NCBI GenBank assembly: GCA_963573385.1
Contig: CAUYLG010070469.1
Span: 17,336-81,335, forward strand
From: Cacajao melanocephalus
Taxonomy: Eukaryota; Chordata; Mammalia; Primates; Pitheciidae
DNA length: 64,000 nt
Direction: 5' to 3'
The translations under genes and the position numbers were made by a program. The notes below the pieces were generated by a model, which was not told the DNA's origin, did no database searches, and saw only the letters and a list, made by a program, of their open reading frames with translations. Of the stretch, positions 38,830-56,285 are shown piece by piece. Position 1 is the stretch's first letter; every line of letters begins with the position of its first letter.

Positions 38830-39411
38830 TAGCCAGAGACCTTCATATGCTGAATTGAGGCCCGAGGCTGGCTTTCTCCGTATTAGGGAGGCCAGGAGCC
38901 GTGGGGTGCTTCCCATCAAGCTTGACCTCGTCCTTCGAGGAAGCTGAGGTCGCTGCTTCATGATGCTCTGTCCTTGCTCTGCGTAAGGCCTCTCGGCATT
39001 TAGGGGCTCTTAGGGCTCCCGTCCATTCTCTGGGAGACTGGGGCTGGCAGGAGGCGAGGCGAGGTGGGAGCTTGGGCAATGAGCCTTCCTGCAGCCTCGG
39101 GTCCCAGGGCAGCTGGGCACTGTCAGGAGTGTGCTGTGCAGGTTTCCGCTTGAGCATGTTTCTCCCGGCCTTTGGGTCTGTGCCTGGGAGTGGCGCTGCT
39201 GGGCTGTGCAGTCGCTGTGTTTGTTGAACTCCCCCCAGCAGCTCCTTCAGTCTGGGGCTGCTGCCTCCTGCTCATCTGCATCTGTGCACCCCTGTCCTCC
39301 CCAATTACCCCTGGAGCCCCGACTCTCAGTGCAGGGCCCGGCAGGTGCTCCTTGCTAAGTCAGTGTTTGTGAGTGACTGGCGGATAACAGAGGGGCCCGT
39401 TCTTCTCACAG

Positions 39412-39507
39412 GTGGCATCCTGGTGTTCCTGACGGGACAGGCTGAGGTGCACGCACTGTGCCGCAGGCTCAGGAAGGCTTTCCCACCCTCCCGATCCCGG
39501 CCGCCAG
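39412..39507 (+). CDS. DHX37: DHX37 exon with motif IV
   Basis: 96 nt completing Gly, then [20 protein letters not shown] and [18 protein letters not shown] is helicase motif IV at the start of the second RecA domain. Acceptor ctcacag, donor gtaaag. The preceding intron holds three head-to-tail Alus. Confidence 0.5.
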
Positions 39508-39755
39508 GTAAAGAGGACGCCCCCACCAGTGCTCTGCCCTGAGCAGCTGGGCTTGGCCTTGCACTCCCTGGCTGGGGTGTGGCTCCCGCCTCTGAGTTTC
39601 CCTCTAGGAGTATCAGCACCTTTGCCATCCCCCACTTCACCCCCAAATAAAGGGCCACCACTGAGTAGCTTTGTCCTAAACAACAGAGAGCAGCGTGCTC
39701 TCAACCACGCTGGCCACAGATGCCTTTCTCCCCAACCTGCCCCGCCCCCCCGCAG

Positions 39756-39841
39756 AAAAGGACGACGATCAGAAAGACTCAGCGGAGGAAATGCGGAAGT
39801 TTAAGAAGTCCAGGACCAGAGCCAAGAAGGCTCGGGCCGAG
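39756..39841 (+). CDS. DHX37: DHX37 exon: charged basic insert
   Basis: 86 nt reading [20 protein letters not shown], then TRAKKARAE. This is the charged, lysine-rich insertion in the second RecA domain. Acceptor ccgcag, donor gtatgt. Confidence 0.5.
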
Positions 39842-39976
39842 GTATGTGGAGTCTGGCAGGGACTCCTGGAGAGTAAGGCTGTGTTATCCAGGATGGGATG
39901 GCGGCCGCTAGCCCCATGTGGCTGCTTAAGTTGAAGTGTTATTGGGATAAAATGAAATTAAAAATCCAGTTCCTGG

Positions 39977-40262
39977 TCAGGCCCAGTAGCTCATGCCTGT
40001 AATTCCAGTACTTTGGGAGGCCAAGGTAGGAGGATCATTTGAGGTGTAGAGTTTGAGACCAGCCTAGGCAACGTGGTGAGACCCTGTCTCTACAAAAAAA
40101 TTTTTCTGGTGCAGTGGTGTGTGCCTGGGGTCCCAGCTGCTCAGGCTGAGGCAGGATAACCGTCTGAGCCCAGGAGGTCATGGCTGCAGTGAGCTGTGAT
40201 GACTCCACTGCACCCCAGCCTGGGCAACAGAGCAAGACTCTGTCTCAGAAAAGGAAAAGAAG
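39977..40262 (+). repeat. Alu
   Basis: Old sense Alu ending in GAAAAGGAAAAGAA; directly abuts the next Alu. Confidence 0.5.
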
Positions 40263-40756
<494 letters not shown>

Positions 40757-41209
40757 TCAGGTACTCTGTAGCCGCACCGGGCTGCAGGACCCACCCCGCT
40801 GGACAGCGCAGGTCTGCGGCACCCCTCACACGTCTGGGCCTGGGGCAATGGCAAAAATGGATTTCTTTTCCTTTTCTGAGACAGTCTGCGGCACTCTTTG
40901 TGGAAGACAGTTCTGCTGCAATGCGCAGCTCTCGGGGCTGCAGGGTGGGCTGGGATTTGAAACAGTCTCTGAGGAAGCTTCCAGAAAGCCAGGCCCTGAG
41001 CACCTGCGTGGGGCCTGTGAGGACCCCCTGCGAGGGCCGGCAGACCCCCTGATGCTGGCTGAAGAGGCGGGGCAGTGAGGAGACTGGGCTGGGAGGGGCT
41101 TGTCTCTAGTGTCTGCGTGAAGGCACCGTCAGTCTTGTGGTCCCTGACAGTAGCAGGAGCACTCACCCGTCTCCGGCTTGCCTGTTGCCCTACCGGCGTG
41201 TCAGGCAGT

Positions 41210-41350
41210 GATCCAGGTTCCTCTCGTGTGTCCACAGAACCCTCCCAGCAGCCTGAGAGACAAGGTCCATGATAGTCCCCAGGGTTTAGGCGGGGAAACT
41301 GAGGCAGGAACAAATGGTTATGTGGCCTGCCCTGGGTCACACAGCCCGTG
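41210..41350 (+). repeat. MIR
   Basis: ggcggggaaactgaggcagg, then ggcctgccctgggtcacacagcccgtg, typical of the MIR core and 3' part. Confidence 0.5.
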
Positions 41351-41360
41351 GGTGGGGAGG

Positions 41361-41547
41361 GATCGGGGCCTCCACGCCAGGGCATCTTTCTGCCTGCAGG
41401 TGCCATGCCCCCACACCAGGGTCCCCTGCAGCCCAGGTGTCCACGTTGTGTGGGTGGGATCGGGGCTTCCACGCGAGGGCGTGTCTTCCTGCACGTGCCA
41501 CGCCCCCACACCAGGGTTCCCTGCAGCCCAGGTGTCAACGTCTTATT
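41361..41547 (+). repeat. 97-bp tandem duplication
   Basis: Unit 1 at 41361-41457 and unit 2 at 41458-41547. Both contain gatcggggcytccacgc, gcccccacaccaggg and ccctgcagcccaggtgt. The second unit ends eight bases before the acceptor AG of the DHX37 acidic exon. Confidence 0.5.
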
Positions 41548-41555
41548 CGCTGTAG

Positions 41556-41700
41556 GTGCTGCCCCAGATCAACTTGGATCATTACTCGGTGTTGCCAGCG
41601 GGTGAAGGTGATGAGGACAGAGAGGCAGAAGTGGACGAGGAAGAGGGGGCCCTGGACTCTGACCTCGACCTGGACCTGGGCGACGGCGGGCAGGATGGAG
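41556..41700 (+). CDS. DHX37: DHX37 exon: acidic insert
   Basis: 145 nt reading [48 protein letters not shown]. This is the acidic part of the DHX37-specific insert between motifs IV and V. The acceptor (ttcgctgtag) directly follows a 97-bp tandem duplication. Donor gtgtgg. Confidence 0.5.
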
Positions 41701-41850
41701 GTGTGGCCCTGGAACTGCTTCCTGCTCATGTTCAAATAGCTCTGCCCTGAAGATGTGCCCAGAGCCCTTGTTCCTCTCCGGGGTGTGGGCCCCTCGGGGG
41801 CTGGGGTTCCAGCAGCTTTGTCCCTGATGCTTCCCGAGTTCCTGAAACTG

Positions 41851-42010
41851 CCCTGCATGAGGAGGCCTCGAGCATTTGCCGTATTGAATGTAACGGGGGC
41901 TGCCCACCCCGTTGCTGAGGGATACGGGCCTCCAGGGCCCGGGAGCATTGTCCAGCGCCGTGTGCTCGCAGGGGCCCCATGAATGCAGATGGATCAGTGC
42001 CATGCTGTGC
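41851..42010 (+). repeat. Inverted duplicate, copy 2 (intron sequence)
   Basis: Second copy, embedded in single-copy DHX37 intron and so probably the source. The arms are separated by about 1.33 kb that contains a DHX37 exon. Confidence 0.5.
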
Positions 42011-42133
42011 CCAGCCAGAGGCCGAGTGGGGCAGTAGAGGGTACCCCAGTACAGACTCAACCTGACCCCCACCACGATGCTGCCCAGATGCGAAGGGCAG
42101 AGTCAGGCCCTAGGATCCATGCCAGCGGATTGA

Positions 42134-44144
<2,011 letters not shown>

Positions 44145-44433
44145 TTTTTTTTTTTTTGAGACAGTCTTGCTCTGTCATCAGGCTGGAGTGCAGTGTCACG
44201 ATCTCAGCTCATTGCAACCTCCACCTTCTGGCTCAAGCGATTCTCCTGCCTCAGACTCCCGAGTAACTGGGACTACAGGCACGCGCCACCACGCCCTGCT
44301 AATTTTTGTATTTTTGGTAGAGATGGAGTTTCACCATGTTGGCCAGGGTGGTCTTGGTCTCTTGACCTTGTGATCCCCCTGCCTCAGCCTCCCAAAGTGC
44401 TGGGATTACAGGTGTGAGCTGCCGCAACCAGCC
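44145..44433 (-). repeat. Alu
   Basis: Antisense Alu inserted at the inner end of the L1 fragment; ends ctgccgcaaccagcc. Confidence 0.5.
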
Positions 44434-44439
44434 TGTGGA

Positions 44440-44575
44440 GTAGTATCTAATTAATCTTTACCAATTCCCCACGAGGCAGCTGCAATTTGAGCTGCATTTC
44501 ACAGGTGAGGAGAACGAGGCAGGAAGAGGTGAAGCACCACGCCTGGTGGGTGTGGAGATCCCGTCCCAGTGGCGT
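44440..44575 (+). repeat. MIR-like fragment
   Basis: catttcacaggtgaggagaacgaggcagg and the following gtgaag.acc are MIR core-like; ends about 40 bases before a DHX37 exon. Confidence 0.5.
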
Positions 44576-44615
44576 GACTGAATTGTGTTTGCTGTCCCGA
44601 CTTCTCTCTGCCCAG

Positions 44616-44727
44616 GCTGTATTCCTCTGCGGTTTTTGGTGACTTCGAACAGTTTCCTCCTCCAGAAATCACCCGGAGGCCTGTTGAAGACCTAATCCTT
44701 CAGATGAAGGCTCTTAACATTGAAAAG
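44616..44727 (+). CDS. DHX37: DHX37 exon: start of helicase-associated domain
   Basis: 112 nt completing Arg, then [37 protein letters not shown]. It corresponds to the post-motif-VI hairpin and entry to the winged helix. By memory human has LNVEK where LNIEK is seen. Acceptor tgcccag, donor gtcagt. Confidence 0.5.
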
Positions 44728-45149
44728 GTCAGTCACTGCCCCCAGCCCTGCTCCTAGCCACCCTGTCGGGGCACCTCCCTTTCCCCAAGGCAGGGAGCCC
44801 AGAGCTGAGCCTGCTGCTGCCTGGCCTACGGCAGCCGCTTACACAGCAGTGCATCGGCAGGTGCTCCCAGAGCCTCTGGGCTCCTGTGACCACTGCCTCC
44901 CCAATGCTATGTCTCCCGTGGGCACCCAGGAGAGGGCTGCCTGGAATAGAGACAGCCAGGTCCTGCATGCTGCCTGTGGGCCATCCGTCCTGGGGCACAC
45001 AGAACGCGTTACAGGCTCTTCTGGCTGCAGGCTTCTCCGACCCAGTCCTTCAGTGGAGAGGGGATCCCTCTAGTGTCACCCCCTCCTCCTGCTCCAGGGC
45101 AGGCTGAGCCAGGCAGTACCCCGTGCCGTGCTGTGTGCTGTCCTGTGGG

Positions 45150-45245
45150 TGTTCAGATCCCCATTTAGCTGATGAGGAAACTGAGGCAAGGAAGTGAAGG
45201 TCTTTGTCAGGGACACAGAGCTCATAAGTGACAGAACCCACAGGG
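45150..45245 (+). repeat. MIR fragment
   Basis: ccccatttagctgatgagga aactgaggcaaggaag, then cacagagctcataagtgacag. Confidence 0.5.
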
Positions 45246-45512
45246 TCTTCTAGTGCCTTTCAAACATCTGTGTGCACTGATATTTCTGGGTGTGAATATG
45301 TTCAAAATTTTAAAAAATTCAGCTACGTCACACCATCAGGGAGAAGGTGAAGCGCATCCCACTGTCCACCATTTGTGGCCTGTGTCCCCAGTTATGTTTC
45401 CAGGCACATGACCTCCTGTCTTTATTACTGGCTGTGGTTTTCTGAATATTGTGTGATATTTTACACACTGATTTGGGCTTGATTTTTTCACCTAATAAAA
45501 TCATGGATGTCG

Positions 45513-46140
<628 letters not shown>

Positions 46141-46144
46141 GGAT

Positions 46145-46320
46145 ACCAAGTATGTGCTGGGTGCTCTGCACGTGTGACCTCAGGTTATCCTCCCAGCCAC
46201 CCTAGGAGGGAGTTACTAGTGTTATCACCCCATTTTCCAGATGAGGAGCCTGAGGCACTGAGACAGACAGGCCTGACTGTGGGTCACGTGGCTAGAAAGT
46301 GTCAGGCACGGGCTGGGAGC
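46145..46320 (+). repeat. MIR
   Basis: tatgtgctgggtgctctgca, ccccattttccagatgagga gcctgaggcac and gggtcacgtggctagaaag follow MIR order. Confidence 0.5.
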
Positions 46321-46514
46321 TCAGCGTGGCTGGGACCACTATCTGGAGTGCCTCCCACAAGTGACATCAAGTCCCCCCTGTGGGAACTCCTCAGTGCCTT
46401 CCCCTGGCTCTTGAGTCAGCTCCGGAGCAGGCCCCCACCTGCCCTCCCCCAGACCTGGGTTCCTAGCGTCCCCTCCACACCTGCGTGCCTGCTGCAGGCT
46501 CACTGCCCCGCCTC

Positions 46515-47299
<785 letters not shown>

Positions 47300-47586
47300 T
47301 GAGTGTAATAGTACGTTTAAAAACAAAAGCCAAAAAAAGCACCCAGCGGGGGCAAAGCGCAGCTCCCAGGGCCTCGCCAGTGCTTGGGACGTGTTTTTAA
47401 GTGAATGGATGCTGTGAGTTCCCTTGGCCCCTGGCCTTTGAAGGTACCCCCAAGCCTCTGTGTCCCTGCTGGCATGAGCTGAGCCCGGAGAGGGGGTGGA
47501 GGGAACACCTGCTGCAGACAGAACAGGAGCACCAGACTTGCTTCTCAGCACTCACCCTGTCCCTGCCACGTCCCCTCATGTCCCAG

Positions 47587-47693
47587 GTCATCAACTTCCC
47601 CTTCCCGACACCCCCCTCCGTGGAAGCCCTTATTGCCGCCGAGGAGCTGTTGATCGCGCTGGGTGCCCTGCAAGCGCCCCAGAGAGCAGAAAG
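47587..47693 (+). CDS. DHX37: DHX37 exon: winged-helix region
   Basis: 107 nt reading [35 protein letters not shown] with a split final Arg. FPFPTPP and LLIALGAL are typical of the DEAH winged-helix domain. Acceptor tgtcccag, donor gtaggg; only 165 bases to the next exon. Confidence 0.5.
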
Positions 47694-47697
47694 GTAG

Positions 47698-48156
<459 letters not shown>

Positions 48157-48401
48157 TAGCCTCTTGCAAGACCCTCGTTCTCTCTGAGCCCATCTGCGTT
48201 CTCATCTCTGCAATGGCCGTGGTGGTCCCTGTCTGCTGCCCCTTATAGGTCATGTGAAATAGTGAGACTAGGAGGTGGGGTGGGGATCCTCCGCTGATCA
48301 TCAGAGGGTCATAGATTCCAGAAAAAGGACACTTTCCGTGAAATCATTTAAAACACAGACCAAAATAGGGAAAAGCAATACCTTGGAAAGGTGGCACTAA
48401 G

Positions 48402-48565
48402 GCAGGCCAGGCATGGTGGCTCACACCTGTAATCCCAGCTACTCAGGAGGCTAAGGTGGGAGAATCACTTGAACGCAGGAGGTAGAGGTTGCAGTGAGCC
48501 GAGATCACGCCACTGCACTCCAGCCTGGGTGACACAGTAAGACCCTTTTCAAAAAAGAAAAAGAA
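48402..48565 (+). repeat. Alu with large internal deletion
   Basis: The head (ccaggcatggtggctcacacctgtaatcccagc) jumps directly to tactcaggaggc of the right arm; about 130 bases are missing. Confidence 0.5.
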
Positions 48566-48893
48566 AAGTGGCACTAAGACTGAAAGTATGTTTAGTGCAT
48601 TATATATTTCACAAAATTTGCTGCTTTTTCTTTTTCTTCACACCCACATATACCTAGAAAAATTTAGATGATGACTACATGCTACTTCTTAGAATGAACA
48701 ATTCTTTAGTAATTTCCTGGCATCCTGTTGCATAGATCTCCCTTTGGCAGCTTGATGATAAAAGGGGTCATTTCTGCAGAAATCTGTGGAGGCAACCTGA
48801 GTTTCTCAAGGGCTTCATAAGTCTTCAGCATTCACATCATTCCTCATGAAACAGCCTTTCACGACATCAGGTTTTTTTGTTTTTTGTTATTAG

Positions 48894-49208
<315 letters not shown>

Positions 49209-49569
49209 CACATCATTAGTTTTGACCGTCTCTCTCTCAGCTATGAGCCAGGCTTCTGCTGCCACCATCTCTCATCAGCTCGGAATGGTGCAGGCAGGCC
49301 CTCAACATCACTTCAGTGACTTTATGAGCCTTTGCCTCTGTGCAGAGTCCACTGCTTCCCTTGGGGTCAGTCTGCCTGAGTTTGTACCATCTTGTCAGAT
49401 GACAGAGCAGACACTAGTTGGGGAGGCAGGCAGGTGGACACGGGGGAATCTTCAGATTTGGATGATTTTCTTTGCTTATCCTCTTCCACCTGCCCCCCCG
49501 CCCAGTCCCACCCACCCTAACCAGGAACTTTGCTTTAGGCATCACTACATGAGCCATTCCATACTGCAG

Positions 49570-49690
49570 CCTGAGCCTGTGAAATGTGGCAATTATAGTA
49601 ACAAACTGACATAACATCTTACCTATTTCTCACTAGTTTAAACAATCACATGTGGCCAGTGGCCACTGTATTGACCAGTGCAGTTCTAGA
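49570..49690 (+). repeat. MER5-type fragment
   Basis: gtgaaatgtggcaattatag, cacatgtggccagtggccac tgtattg identify a hAT-Charlie MER5 remnant. Confidence 0.5.
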
Positions 49691-49813
49691 CCTTTCCCTG
49701 CGCTCTGCACGGATAGAGATTCACTTTGCAGAAATGGGATCAGCCGGTCCTGCGACTTGCTTTTTCTGCATCTTGTATCTTTTCAGGGTCAGTGAATCTG
49801 AACTTTAAAAGCA

Positions 49814-49985
49814 GCTTTAGCCTGGGGCTTGGTGGTTCACACCTGTAATCTTAGCCTTGGGAGGCCAAAGCAGGCAGATGAGCGGTCAGGCGTTTGAGAC
49901 CAGCCTGGCCAATGGTTAAACCCCGTCTCTACTAAAATACAAAAGCCGGGCATGGCGGTGGCACCTCTCATCCCAGCTACTCATC
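49814..49985 (+). repeat. 3'-truncated Alu
   Basis: Sense Alu head and linker; stops at cccagctactcatcag. Confidence 0.5.
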
Positions 49986-50218
49986 AGAATCCCATGGGGA
50001 GAATAATAGGGTTCTCCAGGGAAGCAGAAAGTGGCATCAGTTTCAGACGGGGTCTGAAGACCCAAGAACCAGGAGCGTCAAGGGCAGGGAAGACCCAGCT
50101 CACGCAGGTGACCCCACAAGGCCTCTGAGCCTGTCCTGGCGATTAAAGGAGTTTCCACCACTGAGGCCTTGAGGGCAGCCGGGGCCGCAGCCCAGACAGT
50201 ATGTGTGTGTGTTTGCAG

Positions 50219-50343
50219 ACCAGCATCCAGTGACGAGGAGCTCGCCAGGCTGAAGGGCAAGCGGGCCCGGGTGGCCCAGATGAAGAGGACCTGGGCAGGC
50301 CAGGGGGCTTCTCTGAAGCTCGGCGACCTCATGGTGCTGCTAG
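50219..50343 (+). CDS. DHX37: DHX37 exon: HA2 basic helix
   Basis: 125 nt reading [41 protein letters not shown] with a split Gly. The basic segment [12 protein letters not shown] precedes the [11 protein letters not shown] helix. Acceptor tttgcag preceded by a short TG repeat, donor gtctgt. Confidence 0.5.
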
Positions 50344-50433
50344 GTCTGTGCCCTGCCCGGTGGAGGGTGTTGGGAGGGTCACCCTGGCCTGGGATGGGTC
50401 AGGGAGAGAGCATGCCCCCGCTTTGTCCCCCAG

Positions 50434-50550
50434 GCGCCGTGGGAGCCTGCGAGTACTCCGGCTGCACGCCCCAGTTCTGCGAAGCCAACGGGCTGCGGTA
50501 CAAAGCCATGATGGAGATCCGGCGCCTGCGGGGCCAGCTGACCACTGCAG
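50434..50550 (+). CDS. DHX37: DHX37 exon: end of HA2
   Basis: 117 nt completing Gly, then [40 protein letters not shown]...GL..KAM.EI..LR.QL is the conserved helix that precedes the OB-fold. The upstream intron is only 90 bases. Acceptor ccccag, donor gtacgg. Confidence 0.5.
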
Positions 50551-51585
50551 GTACGGCCCGCGCCGGCACACCCCTGCCCCCGGCGGACAGCCTGAGCTGC
50601 GCACTTATAATGTTTAACTTGTTCTGAGCAAAGCGATCCATAGAGTCCATGTTTGCAAACTTGCTACTCACCAAAATGTATTTATAACCCTAAATTGGTA
50701 CTTGGGGAGCATTTGCAGGCATGAGAGAGCGCGCACAGGAGCAGGGCACTGACAGATGCGAGCCTCCAGCCCGCGCCCTCCCCCACCAGGCTGTCTCTTG
50801 GTTTTTCTTTTCCCTGATCCCCCTGCCGTTTTCCTTTACCTCCCTGGCCTGGACTCCTCTTCCCTCCCAGATGTCCCCCAGACCCTTCTCATGCAGAAGG
50901 ATGAGGCCTTGCCCTGGACGCTGTACCTTGGCTCAGCAGCACAAATGCTTCCTGCCACCAGCACCCAGGGAAGCTTGAGAGGAAGGAAGTGTCCTTCACT
51001 GTATGGCAGGAGGGCCGTGCGTAGAGAGGGCGGTGTAGACACTGGGTCTCTTCCAGGCAGGCCGTGTTCTTTTGCCCAAGGCTAGCGGGGGACTTGGCTT
51101 CCGTTCAAGCAGATCCCAGGATTTGATGCCAGAATTGATGGCTCTCTTCCGGCCGGTCCTTCTCCCAGTGCCAGGTGCATGGTGGTGGCCCTGTCACCGT
51201 GCTCTGTGTCCCTCTGGCTGTGGCTTTCCTGAGCAGCCCATCCCAGATGCAGCCTCCAGACAGCACTGGTTACAGTGGCTTGGTGATAGTAGACGTTTAT
51301 TGTTGCAAGGAGGAGGAGCCACTGGGTCAGCAGCCCAGTGCATTTCTCTGCTGCCATCCTCCCATCATTTGCTGTGGCCTCCATCCTAAGGTCACCTTGT
51401 GGGCTGAGAAGGTAGTTGGAGGCTTAGTCACCTCTGCCTTCCAGGAAGGAAGGAGAAGGGAAGGACGAGACCAGGGCGCTCGCTGGTTGTCCTGTTCCTG
51501 TACTGAACGTTTCCAGGAATTCCATCAACAACCCCCCTCTTTACATCATGGACCAGAACTGAGTCTGAGGCCACCTGGGTGTTGA

Positions 51586-53260
<1,675 letters not shown>

Positions 53261-53324
53261 TGAGAGTATGCGGAACCCCTGGGTTGGGTTCCTCCCTGAC
53301 CACGTCACTCTCCGTTCTCTGCAG

Positions 53325-53439
53325 ACCCCTCTCCTCAACGACCCCGTCTTTATCCACCCTAGCTCCGTCCTTTTCAAAGAGCTCCCCGAGTTTGTGGTCT
53401 ACCAGGAAATCATGGAGACCACCAAGATGTACATGAAAG
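53325..53439 (+). CDS. DHX37: DHX37 exon: OB-fold, first part
   Basis: 115 nt reading [38 protein letters not shown] with a split Gly. VFIHPSSVL and EFVVYQE.. ETTK are OB-fold strands that line the RNA channel. Acceptor ctctgcag, donor gtaccg. The preceding intron holds a nested L1/Alu/Alu insertion. Confidence 0.5.
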
Positions 53440-53578
53440 GTACCGAGGCCTGCAGACAGCCCCTCATCCCTTCACAGTGGCTCTGATGGGGCTGTGGCTG
53501 GGACCCTGGGGTGGAGGCATAGGAGCCCCTCCCATGGAGGGTGCCACTGTGACCCCAGCCTCCTCTCCTGGCCCCCAG

Positions 53579-53716
53579 GCGTCTCTAGCGTGGAGGTCCA
53601 GTGGATCCCGGCCCTGCTGCCCTCTTACTGCCAATTCGACAAGCCTCTGGAGGAGCCGGCCCCAACCTACTGCCCTGACCGGGGGCGGGTGCTGTGTCAC
53701 TGTGCCAGCGTGTTCT
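53579..53716 (+). CDS. DHX37: DHX37 exon: OB-fold, second part
   Basis: 138 nt completing Gly, then [45 protein letters not shown] with a split Tyr. V..VE..W.P.LLP closes the OB-fold. By memory human has CPERGRVLCHRASVF, so the Cys of CHCASVF may be a substitution. Acceptor cccccag, donor gtgagt. Confidence 0.5.
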
Positions 53717-53857
53717 GTGAGTGGGGGCAGCATCTTGGGCTTCTTGGACACATGGTCCCATCCCCTGTCCCCAGATGTGTGTCTCAGGTGGGGCAGGGAT
53801 GGGACTCAGGAGGGCCGCTGCAGAAGGGTCCCTGGCTCACTGGCTTCTGTCCTCCAG

Positions 53858-53952
53858 ATCGTGTGGGCTGGCCACTCCCCGCCATCGAGGTGGACTTTCC
53901 GGAGGGCATTGACCGCTACAAGCACTTTGCCCGGTTCCTGCTGGAAGGGCAG
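53858..53952 (+). CDS. DHX37: DHX37 exon: C-terminal domain
   Basis: 95 nt completing Tyr, then [31 protein letters not shown]. This is the start of the DHX37-specific C-terminal domain after the OB-fold. Acceptor cctccag, donor gtaggt. Confidence 0.5.
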
Positions 53953-54041
53953 GTAGGTGGCACAGCGGCTCCTGGCCCTCATCTCGGGTACTGTGGGCAG
54001 GGGCAGCCCGGAGTCCAACCTTTCCCGTGGTCTCTTGCCAG

Positions 54042-54115
54042 GTCTTCTGCAAGCTGGCCTCATATAAGGGCTGTCTGCTGTCCAGCCCCAGCACCATGCT
54101 GAAGACATGGGCCAG
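54042..54115 (+). CDS. DHX37: DHX37 exon: C-terminal domain
   Basis: 74 nt reading [24 protein letters not shown] with a split Arg. By memory human reads [20 protein letters not shown], so this short exon carries several substitutions (Arg to Cys, Arg-Ser to Lys-Gly, Gly to Ser). It is the least conserved exon of the copy. Acceptor cttgccag, donor gtacag. Confidence 0.5.
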
Positions 54116-55023
54116 GTACAGCCTTTGTGGGAGCCTCACGGTGGGCAGGAGGGGTCGGGGGCCTGGATGACCCCCCCAGGGCAGCTGGGACAAAGGGCCA
54201 CACACGGGGAGGCTTAAAACATCAGAAACATGCACTGGGGTCTGAAGGCTCTGCAGGGCTGCGCTCTGTGCAGCGCCTCTTGCTCGGGGCGGGTCCCTCT
54301 GCCTCTGCCAGCCTCCTGTGCTTGTGGCCAAATCACTCCCACCCCTGCCTCCATCTGCATGTGGCCATGTTTCTGTGTGTCTCTGGGTCCCTCTCTGTGC
54401 TCTCTCCTTATAAAGACAGTAGTCATCGGATTCAGGGCCCAGCCTACTCCAGGATGACCTCTGCTTAGGACATTTGCGGTGACCCTCTTTCTGTATAAGG
54501 TCACACGCTGATGTTCTAGGTGGACATGAATCTGGGGTAGGGAGACACTGGGCAGCTCCCACAGACCGCCAGGTGTCAGTGGGAGGCATCCTGCCCTCCT
54601 GACCCTGGGGGCTTCCTCCCACCAGAGCACAGACCTGCCCCGCCCCACCCACCACCCCTGCTCCAGGGCTCACCCCTGCCCTCCACCTCCTGCTTCTGCT
54701 CTCCTGCCTGTGGCCCAGACCCACAGACACTTCCCTTGTCCTGGGGCTGGCAGAGCCTCTGGTGCAGGCGCTTGGGTCACAGGGACAGGCCTGAAGGTGC
54801 AGGCGGGTGCCAGGGACTCAAGTCAGGGTGTGTGGCACAGCACCCCCTGCTGGGCTGTCAGGAGCTGCATCAGTCATCAGGGCACGTTTCCCCGTGTGGC
54901 CCTGTGCCAGCTGTGTTCCTAGGGCTGGGATACAGGCACCATCCATGTGCCACGGCAGGATACGGGTGAGGCCTCGGTGGGCAGGGGGTGGAGTACGACT
55001 GGGCTGGGCAGGGAGAGCCTGCC

Positions 55024-55107
55024 CAGACTCAGAGGAGGCAGGGCTGGAGCCGGGCACAGATGTGGGCAGATTCGGAGGAGGCAGGGCGGAGCTGGGCACA
55101 GATGTGG
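55024..55107 (+). repeat. 43-bp tandem repeat, two units
   Basis: Units cagaytcrgaggaggcaggg...gggcacagatgtgg at 55024-55066 and 55067-55107, in the DHX37 intron before the penultimate exon. Confidence 0.5.
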
Positions 55108-55286
55108 AGGCAGGTTCTAGATGGGACATTTTGCATGCACTGAGCAGCCTTGGTGGGCAAGGAATGTGGACCAGAGGCAGCCAGGGTGGATGGGAGGAGA
55201 TGGGATCGAGGGTCTTCTGTTCCAGGATGATTAGAGAAAAGGGACCCTTTGCCTTCTCTTTTATTTTGTTATTATTTATTTTTTAG

Positions 55287-56066
<780 letters not shown>

Positions 56067-56199
56067 TGAGCTTTGTGCATGGTGAGCCCTGGCTTGGCGG
56101 GAGGATCTGGCCCCACCACTGCTGGCCGGCTTCCTGCCACCTCAGGAGAGTCCCTGGGCCCAGGTCACTCTGACACTGTCCTCCTTCCCTCCCCTGCAG

Positions 56200-56285
56200 A
56201 CCTGCTGGCCGAGTACTGCGAGTGGCTTCCACAGGCCATGCACCCCAACGTGGAGAAAGCCTGGCCCCCCACCACTGACCACTGA
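56200..56285 (+). CDS. DHX37: DHX37 terminal coding exon
   Basis: 86 nt completing Tyr, then [27 protein letters not shown] and a TGA stop. By memory human ends [15 protein letters not shown]. The natural stop is retained, so the copy extends through the true 3' end of the gene. Acceptor cctgcag. Confidence 0.5.

Noticed and set aside
53837..54730. 297-codon open frame on the minus strand
   Set aside because: Antisense to two true DHX37 exons and introns, with no domain or splice support; a shadow of GC-rich sequence.
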